Shown here: positions 1-4,875 of the stretch, piece by piece
Position numbering within the stretch: the first letter of the stretch is position 1
Layout of the letters: every line of letters begins with the position of its first letter
The notes under the pieces: generated by a model
Told to the model about the DNA's origin: nothing
Seen by the model: the letters and a program-made list of their open reading frames with translations, nothing else
The model's database searches: none
DNA from: Candidatus Gastranaerophilales bacterium
Lineage (GTDB): Bacteria > Cyanobacteriota > Vampirovibrionia > Gastranaerophilales > Gastranaerophilaceae
Direction: 5' to 3'
Assembly (NCBI GenBank): GCA_021205645.1
Contig: JAJPXE010000106.1
Coordinates: 1-6,248 of the forward strand
DNA: 6,248 bases
Made by a program: the position numbers and the translations under genes

Positions 1-71
1 AGATATATTTGCATAACTGTTAACAAAAAGCGGCAGGGAAAAAGGTATGTACAAAAAGATGTGTTGAACAT

Positions 72-99
72 AAAAAAAAAGCTATGTTGTTACATAGCT
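72..99 (-). terminator. Rho-independent terminator reading leftward
   Basis: An 8-bp perfect stem (80-87 AGCTATGT paired with 92-99 ACATAGCT) encloses a 4-base loop. On the minus strand the stem is followed immediately by nine T residues (A72-A80 on the plus strand), the classical intrinsic terminator layout. The plus-strand side has no T run, so it works for leftward transcripts only. There is no leftward protein gene between it and the helicase start, so it must end either a short untranslated transcript starting in the leader or antisense transcription from further right. Confidence 0.7.
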
Positions 100-140
100 G
101 TTGATTAGGGATATGTGTATCGTCGTTTTTTTAAGGAGTA

Positions 141-153
141 TACGGTTATAATA
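141..153 (-). promoter_or_regulatory. Possible leftward extended -10 promoter, overlapping a rightward TATAAT
   Basis: On the minus strand, TGATATTAT (156 down to 148) is an extended -10 element with a 5/6 match to TATAAT. Predicted transcription would start near 141 and run about 70 nt to the strong terminator at 72-99. On the plus strand, the overlapping 147-152 is a perfect TATAAT that would start rightward transcription near 159, towards the hairpin at 205-229. Neither direction has a good -35 hexamer, and in such AT-rich DNA a TATAAT can occur by chance, so confidence is low. Confidence 0.25.
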
Positions 154-204
154 TCAGCCGATTTGAAAAATAAAATCGTTTAAAAGTAGGTTTTTAGAAT
201 AAAT

Positions 205-235
205 AAACAATACTCTAAGAGTACTGTTTTATTTT
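205..235 (+). terminator. Probable rightward (perhaps bidirectional) intrinsic terminator
   Basis: The arms 205-215 (AAACAATACTC) and 219-229 (GAGTACTGTTT) form an 11-bp stem with a 3-base loop and one imperfect pair (A210 opposite C224). A T-rich tail follows on the plus strand (227-235, TTTTATTTT with the first Ts inside the stem). Read from the minus strand, the imperfect pair becomes a G-U wobble, so the hairpin is slightly more stable there, but the tail is poorer. It could end a short rightward transcript, or insulate the helicase promoter from upstream transcription. Confidence 0.5.
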
Positions 236-291
236 CATCAATCGGAAATATGAAAAAACAGTTTCGAGTTTGTGGAAAATTGAAATTTTTC

Positions 292-330
292 TTGCAAACC
301 CTTTCATGTAAATATTAAATCTGATAAAAT
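292..330 (+). promoter_or_regulatory. Likely promoter of the helicase-nuclease gene
   Basis: TGATAAAAT at 322-330 is an extended -10 element (TGn plus a 5/6 match to TATAAT). It would place the transcription start near 337 and give a leader of about 28 nt before the start codon. The -35 match at the ideal distance (302-307, TTTCAT) is poor, which is common for extended -10 promoters. A second possible pair is TTGCAA at 292-297 with TTAAAT at 315-320, spaced 17 bp. Which of the two is used cannot be told from the sequence. Confidence 0.45.
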
Positions 331-364
331 ATTCATACTAATATTCAATAATAAGGAAACAGGC

Positions 365-3300
365 ATGATAACCATTAATGAAGGAACCAAAAACACAGGT
401 ATAAAACCGAATAATAATCAACAAAAATGTATAGAATACCTTGACGGACCGGTGATGGTGCTTGCTGGCCCCGGAACGGGCAAAACATATACCGTAATCG
501 AACGCATAAAATACATGCTCGCAAATAATATTGCACCGGAGTCAATACTCTGCCTGACCTACTCAGAAGCCGCAGCAGGTGAGATGAAAACAAGACTTGT
601 TAAAGAAGTCGGAGCTGATGCTGCCGCTGTTGCCATACATACCTATCATGCATTCTGTAACGAAGTTATTAAATTTAATCCCGCAGAATTTGAGCTGCTT
701 GAGGGGTTGTCACTTGCTGATGATATTATCAAACAAACCATTATGGCAGAATGTGTTAAAGAATATAAACCGGAATACCATCTTACTAAATGGGGCGAAA
801 GCGATTACTATGTTCCCGAACTGCTCAATGATGTCGATAAAATCAAAAAAAGCCTGATTACAAAAACACAATATTTCTCTAACCTCCAAACTCACCCGCT
901 ATGGCAGGGAAAAATGAATGAGCTTGATGAAGAACTTAAAGAAAGAACAGAAAAAAATAAACCGCTGAAATCATTCATGATTAAATATAATGCTCATAAA
1001 AAAAAGATGGGAAAAGCTAAAGAAGCATGGGAAATCTATGAAATTTATGACAAAAAACTTAAACAAAATAACTTTATCGACTTTAACGATATGATTAACA
1101 TGGTACTTGAAGTTTTTGAAACGAATGAAGAACTGTTGAAAAATGTTTCCAAAAAATTCAAATATTTTCTTGTTGATGAATATCAGGACACGAACTATGC
1201 CCAGAACAGTATCGTATTCAAGCTCGCAGAAGGTGCTGGCAATGATAATATTTTTGTCGTCGGCGATGATGACCAGATAATCTACGAATTTCAGGGAGCT
1301 AAAACCGACACTCTTGAAAAATTTCTCAAGAAATTCCCGCAAACAGAGGTAATCTGTCTTGATGAAAATAACCGCTCAACTCAAACAATACTTGATTTCA
1401 GTTATAAAGTTATTTCACAGGACAAAACAAGACTTGAATATAATCCTGAATTTAAAAAATATAACATAAAAAAATCATTAACAGCCAAAAATAAAGATAT
1501 TTGTATAAATGATAGACCTGTCAAAATGCACTGTTTTGCGGAAAGTTCACAGGAGATGAACTTTATCACTGATGAAATCGAACAACTTATAAACTCATCC
1601 TCAGCTCCGAAAAATAATAACGGGGAAATTGACCTGTCCGCTATTGCTATTCTGACAAGAGAAAATTCTGAACTCGAAAACTATGCAGAATTACTTAAAT
1701 CAAAAAATATAAGATATCAGATTAAAACAACTAACAGTATTTTTGATATGAAGCCGTCAATACTTATTTATTTTTACCTTAAAACGTTATATAACCATTC
1801 GTTCTACTCGGAAAAGCTGTTTGGTCTGCTCGGGGCTGAACCGTTTGCGTTTGAACCCGAAGATTATATGTTTCTGCTCTCTCAAAACAGGCTTAACCAC
1901 AAAGATTTTATCGAAAATATCAGGCTTAATCTCGATTATGACTGGAAAAATAAAGAAAAAGTCCTCAGATTTATTCAAACCTATGATAAATTAAAACGGC
2001 TGCAAACAACGGAAAACATTAAAAATCTTATTGTAAGTGTTTGCAATGAAACAGGAATACTGGAATATTATGTAAATTCAGATGTGAATAAAGTAGAAAA
2101 CATTCTTGCTATAAAACGAATAATAGATGAGGCAGGCACTTATAAACGTATTCATAAAAGTGCAGGATTGAGAGATTTCATTGAGCATCTTGATACTGCC
2201 TGCCGGCTCAATATTCCTATAACAATTGATAAAGACGATTATGTTCAAAACGCAATCCAGCTGGTAACACTTCACGGAAGCAAAGGACGGCAGTTTGATT
2301 ATGTCTATATGCCAAACCTGACTGCCGGCAAATGGGAAAAGAAACGAAACAGAAACGATACGTCACTCCCGATAATTGATGAAACTAAATTCATTGATGA
2401 TGATACATCTCTCAAATCAGAACAGCTCAGATTACTGTTCGTGGGGATAACGCGGACAAAATATAATCTGACTATCTCATATCCGAACGTTAATAACGGC
2501 AGGGCGGAAGAATTTACATCACATCTTTCGGATATTGTCAAAAATTCCGATATGTTTGAAGTCCATACACATGAATTGAGTAAAGAAGAATATTCTCTTG
2601 AACTTGCGAAAACATTCAGACAAAAACAATACGACTATAAGGGTGCACTTGAAGAAGAAATACGATTAAGAACAAAAAATATTATACTCAGCCCGAGTAC
2701 GCTTAATTCGTATCTGGCATGTCCGAGAGAGTTCTTTTACACCTACGTTCTGAAAATTCCGGTATTTGAGAATGACTGGGATAATGCAAATTATGGAAGT
2801 GCCGTTCACCGAACGTTGGAAAGTGCTGTTATCAGCCTGAAAACAACAGGTAAATATCCTGATAAAACTGAATTTCTTGAAATATTTTCGGCTAATCTTG
2901 ACAAAGAAGAGTTTGAAACGGGTGATGTCAGAGAAACATACAGAAAACGCGGCTTAAACTCACTGGAAAAATTTTATCCTCATTTTATTGAAACAAGTTC
3001 GGACAGAATAGACAAAGTTGAATATACTCTTGATACGGTGCTTGCAGGCGATAATATTATTACGGGTAAAATAGACCGTGTAGAAAAGAACCCAGACGGA
3101 ACATATTGTTTGTTTGATTACAAAACAGGAAGTGCTAAACCTAAATCTCAAATTGCCGACGGAAAAGAGTATGAAAGCTACTTAAACCAGCTGCGGTTTT
3201 ATAAATATGCATTTGAAAGTTTACATACAGGCTCAAAAGTGTCTATGGTTGGATTGATGTTTCCGGAGGAATGCGACAGGAATTTCTACACCGAACTAAC

Positions 3301-3445
3301 ACAGCAAGACAACGACTATATAAAATCAAAAATCGATGAAGTATATAACGCTATCCGCTCAATGGAATTTGAACCCGCAGAAAATAACGATGATAACTGT
3401 AAATATTGTACCTACCGCCAGCTGTGTAAACTGAATGTGATTTAA
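365..3445 (+). CDS. UvrD/PcrA-like helicase fused to an Fe-S RecB-type nuclease (AdnB-like single chain)
   Basis: This 1026-residue protein should be a DNA-stimulated ATPase that translocates on and unwinds DNA while its nuclease cuts a strand, acting in the cytoplasm in double-strand-break processing or related repair. All SF1A helicase motifs are visible: Q motif near Q19, Walker A AGPGTGKT (34-41), Ia LTYSEAA (64-70), Walker B/II LVDEYQDT (269-276), III VVGDDDQIIYEFQGA (298-312), IV around DENNRS (333-338), V VTLHGSKGRQFD (634-645), VI LRLLFVGITR (688-697). The C-terminal third is a PD-(D/E)XK nuclease: GSAVH (811-815, H815), GKID (D904), DYK (D918, K920) and QLRFY (Q942, Y946). Cysteines C786, C1012, C1015 and C1021 show the C...C-X2-C-X5-C spacing of AddB/Cas4 Fe-S nucleases. 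Motor plus Fe-S nuclease in one chain matches AdnB, but no AdnA- or AddA-type partner is adjacent. The ATG at 365 is preceded by AAGGA at 353-357 with 7-nt spacing. The gene looks intact and is monocistronic here. The helicase-nuclease class is secure; pathway and partner are inferred. Confidence 0.93.
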   Translation: MITINEGTKNTGIKPNNNQQKCIEYLDGPVMVLAGPGTGKTYTVIERIKYMLANNIAPESILCLTYSEAAAGEMKTRLVKEVGADAAAVAIHTYHAFCNEVIKFNPAEFELLEGLSLADDIIKQTIMAECVKEYKPEYHLTKWGESDYYVPELLNDVDKIKKSLITKTQYFSNLQTHPLWQGKMNELDEELKERTEKNKPLKSFMIKYNAHKKKMGKAKEAWEIYEIYDKKLKQNNFIDFNDMINMVLEVFETNEELLKNVSKKFKYFLVDEYQDTNYAQNSIVFKLAEGAGNDNIFVVGDDDQIIYEFQGAKTDTLEKFLKKFPQTEVICLDENNRSTQTILDFSYKVISQDKTRLEYNPEFKKYNIKKSLTAKNKDICINDRPVKMHCFAESSQEMNFITDEIEQLINSSSAPKNNNGEIDLSAIAILTRENSELENYAELLKSKNIRYQIKTTNSIFDMKPSILIYFYLKTLYNHSFYSEKLFGLLGAEPFAFEPEDYMFLLSQNRLNHKDFIENIRLNLDYDWKNKEKVLRFIQTYDKLKRLQTTENIKNLIVSVCNETGILEYYVNSDVNKVENILAIKRIIDEAGTYKRIHKSAGLRDFIEHLDTACRLNIPITIDKDDYVQNAIQLVTLHGSKGRQFDYVYMPNLTAGKWEKKRNRNDTSLPIIDETKFIDDDTSLKSEQLRLLFVGITRTKYNLTISYPNVNNGRAEEFTSHLSDIVKNSDMFEVHTHELSKEEYSLELAKTFRQKQYDYKGALEEEIRLRTKNIILSPSTLNSYLACPREFFYTYVLKIPVFENDWDNANYGSAVHRTLESAVISLKTTGKYPDKTEFLEIFSANLDKEEFETGDVRETYRKRGLNSLEKFYPHFIETSSDRIDKVEYTLDTVLAGDNIITGKIDRVEKNPDGTYCLFDYKTGSAKPKSQIADGKEYESYLNQLRFYKYAFESLHTGSKVSMVGLMFPEECDRNFYTELTQQDNDYIKSKIDEVYNAIRSMEFEPAENNDDNCKYCTYRQLCKLNVI

Positions 3446-3465
3446 TTAAAGAGTTTGCAAAAAGG
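3446..3465. other. 20-bp convergent gap between the helicase-nuclease and regulator genes
   Basis: The rightward helicase gene and the leftward regulator gene end tail to tail with only 20 bp between their stop codons. There is no GC-rich hairpin with a T run in the gap. Transcripts probably run into the opposing gene and overlap at their 3' ends, or end by another mechanism. Confidence 0.6.
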
Positions 3466-3843
3466 TTAAGTATTACCATTATTTCCGAGTTTTAAACACT
3501 TCTGTGTGTGTTTTAATGCTTCAAGATAACATATTCGCTCCTGCTTTGTCTGTGCTGAATGTAGTATATTTAATGACTGTACATAGATATTATCGGGAAT
3601 TTCTATATCATATTTAGAAGGATTATTTATCAAATCATAAAAATTAAAGTTGAAAATTTTTGTCAATTCATTTGCAATCTTTAATGTCGGCATGCTGCAA
3701 CCTGTTTCAATTCGGGATAAACGTTTATTATCAATTCCTATTTTTTCAGAAAGCTCTTCTTGTGTCATACCGCATAGCATTCGTAATTGTTTTATTTTTG
3801 CTCCTATTACAGCAGCATCCGTATCTTTTTTTAATCTAACCAT
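3466..3843 (-). CDS. XRE/Cro-C1-family helix-turn-helix transcriptional regulator
   Basis: This 125-residue cytoplasmic DNA-binding protein has one Cro/C1-type HTH domain over residues about 13-72. The family signature is clear: IGAKIKQLRMLCGMTQEEL (13-31), then the recognition-helix region IDNKRLSRIETG (37-48) and MPTLKIANELTKIF (51-64). The remaining C-terminal 50 or so residues (about 75-125) match no domain I recognise; they are mostly polar with a helical stretch (about 86-117) that could mediate dimerisation. I chose ATG 3843 because AAAGG lies 6 nt upstream; the frame stays open to a TTG at 3918, but that start would fall inside the palindrome at 3914-3940 and adds a non-family tail. 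The gene diverges from the glycosyltransferase/CMP-synthetase operon with 138 bp between the starts, the usual arrangement for a local regulator. A role in controlling itself and that operon is inferred from position. It resembles neither a phage repressor with a peptidase domain nor an obvious antitoxin with a toxin partner. Confidence 0.88.
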   Translation of the reverse strand: MVRLKKDTDAAVIGAKIKQLRMLCGMTQEELSEKIGIDNKRLSRIETGCSMPTLKIANELTKIFNFNFYDLINNPSKYDIEIPDNIYVQSLNILHSAQTKQERICYLEALKHTQKCLKLGNNGNT

Positions 3844-3879
3844 ATTACGCCTTTCATTGATTTTGACTAAAATCTGTGA

Positions 3880-3885
3880 ATTATA
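3880..3885 (-). promoter_or_regulatory. -10 element of the leftward regulator gene
   Basis: The minus strand reads a perfect TATAAT (3885 down to 3880). It predicts a start near 3873 and a 30-nt leader containing the AAAGG ribosome binding site. The -35 at the proper distance is weak (TTACAA at 18 bp or TACAAT at 17 bp). The palindrome at 3914-3940 then lies about 40 to 65 bp upstream of the start, so a protein bound there could affect this promoter too. Confidence 0.5.
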
Positions 3886-3913
3886 GAACCTTAAATTTAA
3901 GAATTGTAAAATT

Positions 3914-3940
3914 ACCAATTCTCATTTATTGAGAATTGGT
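3914..3940. repeat. Perfect 11-bp inverted repeat, probable operator
   Basis: The arms ACCAATTCTCA (3914-3924) and TGAGAATTGGT (3930-3940) are exact reverse complements around a 5-base centre. The repeat lies between two divergent genes and its right arm contains nearly all of the -35 hexamer of the rightward promoter, so a bound dimer would block RNA polymerase. The adjacent XRE regulator is the obvious candidate ligand, by inference. The alternative is a rightward intrinsic terminator, since TTTTATTT follows the right arm. Against this, the stem is AT-rich, no rightward gene needs a terminator here, and the T stretch lies within a good promoter spacer. Confidence 0.65.
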
Positions 3941-3957
3941 TTTATTTATGATGTAAT
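3929..3957 (+). promoter_or_regulatory. Strong predicted promoter of the glycosyltransferase/CMP-synthetase operon
   Basis: TTGAGA (3929-3934, 5/6 to TTGACA) and TGTAAT (3952-3957, 5/6 to TATAAT) are separated by exactly 17 bp, close to a sigma-70-type consensus. Transcription would begin near 3964, giving a leader of about 18 nt that contains the ribosome binding site AAGGTGAT (3973-3980). The -35 hexamer sits in the right arm of the palindrome, which suggests the promoter is repressible. Confidence 0.6.
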
Positions 3958-3981
3958 AAATACGGAATTAATAAGGTGATT

Positions 3982-4860
3982 ATGATAAGTGAATTTATGA
4001 AGAAAATTTTTTCTGTGAGTTCGACTATCGATGACAGATACCATGTAATGCAAATCTTAGGAATACAGATTAAAACCAGAAAAAACTGGTATAAACTTTC
4101 TCAACAGATAGATAGAATTATTCAGGATAAGGTATGTATAGCACAAGAAATAAAAACTGTCCATAGTGCTTCGTTTACAAAGTACAAAAACATAAATGCC
4201 GGCAAAAATGTAACGATAATCGGGTCAGGACCAACATTAAAATATTACAATAATGAAGCAGATTATGAAAATATAACCCTAAATTTGACGGTTTTTTCCG
4301 AAAGGATAAAATCAAAATATATGTTTTCACACGATGCTTTTATTCTTTTAAAAAGAATGCCGGATTTTATTGATAGAATTAAAGGCTTGGATTGTATAAA
4401 GTTTGTCGGTCATTCTTTAAATCCATACTATATGCATTATCCGGAAATTATTGATGAACAGAAATATAATATATACAGGTATTATGTATCAAGACGAGCA
4501 ATGGACACATATACCGATATAACAAGTCATCCGTTTTTAGCACGTGGTTCTGTTGCTTTTCCGGCACTGGATTTTGCACTTTATACTCATCCTAAAAAAA
4601 TATATCTGGTAGGATTGGATACAGCACCGAATGGTCATGCTTTCTGCAAAAATACAAAAATCATGCCTGATTCTCTCAAAAGAATGCTTTATGGATACAA
4701 AAAGCTCAAAACATTCGCAGCAATACATTATCCCGATATAGAAATAATTTCTGTAAATCCTGTCGGACTGATAGGAATGTTCAAAGATGTTTATACACAT
4801 ACTTATGTAAATGAAAATCCTGAATTGTTCAAAAAAATGAAAAATATTAATTACATTTAG
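3982..4860 (+). CDS. Glycosyltransferase-like protein of the GT42 sialyltransferase/DUF115 type
   Basis: This 292-residue protein probably transfers an activated sugar to a surface glycan, acting at the cytoplasmic side of the membrane (no signal peptide or membrane segment is visible). Visible marks: VTIIGSGPTLKYY (77-89), a Rossmann-type nucleotide-sugar loop as in CstII and DUF115 proteins; RGSVAFPALDFAL (188-200) then KKIYLVGLD (205-213), matching the pattern SGVYMCAVAIALGYKEIYLSGID I recall for CstII; and a C-terminal helix-strand with IISVNPVGLIGMF (255-267). The N-terminus IFSVSSTIDD...VMQILGIQIK (9-31) matches a short conserved lead motif I know from many polysaccharide glycosyltransferases of host-associated bacteria. 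ATG 3982 is preferred over GTG 3976, because the GTG lies within the ribosome binding site AAGGTGAT. It is the first gene of an operon; the CMP-sugar synthetase fusion follows after 15 bp, supporting a CMP-sugar donor. The catalytic histidine of CstII cannot be placed with confidence (H219 is a candidate), so family and donor remain likely, not proven. Confidence 0.68.
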   Translation: MISEFMKKIFSVSSTIDDRYHVMQILGIQIKTRKNWYKLSQQIDRIIQDKVCIAQEIKTVHSASFTKYKNINAGKNVTIIGSGPTLKYYNNEADYENITLNLTVFSERIKSKYMFSHDAFILLKRMPDFIDRIKGLDCIKFVGHSLNPYYMHYPEIIDEQKYNIYRYYVSRRAMDTYTDITSHPFLARGSVAFPALDFALYTHPKKIYLVGLDTAPNGHAFCKNTKIMPDSLKRMLYGYKKLKTFAAIHYPDIEIISVNPVGLIGMFKDVYTHTYVNENPELFKKMKNINYI

Positions 4861-4875
4861 CGGGGAAATCTAATA

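Larger units (their letters stand above)
1..364. other. Gene-free leader region upstream of the helicase-nuclease gene
   Basis: No convincing coding region is visible here on either strand. The longest candidate I checked is a 30-codon leftward frame (307 to 215) without a ribosome binding site. The stretch is very AT-rich with many A and T runs. It contains two hairpins with terminator character (80-99 and 205-229), a -10-like element readable in both directions around 147-153, and the likely promoter of the downstream helicase gene (322-330). Positions 1-70 hold nothing I can assign. Together these elements could bound one or two short untranslated RNAs, but that is inference. Confidence 0.6.

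Noticed and set aside
133..138. AAGGAG as a ribosome binding site for a small rightward gene
   Set aside because: No ATG, GTG or TTG start with a useful open frame follows at a workable distance; the nearest TTG (163) opens only six codons.
215..307. A 30-codon leftward ORF in the leader starting at ATG 307
   Set aside because: It has no ribosome binding site, ends inside the hairpin at 205-229, and its residues show no recognisable pattern; chance in AT-rich DNA is the simpler explanation.
971..1342. A 123-codon leftward frame within the helicase gene
   Set aside because: It lies opposite the strongly conserved helicase motif II/III region and its translation is low-complexity (Phe/Ile/Lys-rich), as expected for an antisense shadow.
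3494..3513. AAACAC/GTGTTT inverted repeat as a terminator for the helicase gene
   Set aside because: It has only a 6-bp AT-rich stem with an 8-base loop, no T run, and lies within the regulator's coding sequence.
3466..3843. Antitoxin of a toxin-antitoxin pair
   Set aside because: No small toxin-like gene lies next to the XRE gene in the same direction; its neighbours are a convergent helicase and a divergent sugar operon.
4537..4800. An 87-codon leftward frame within the glycosyltransferase gene
   Set aside because: It is antisense to conserved glycosyltransferase motifs, with Cys/Ile/Phe-rich composition and no matching family.
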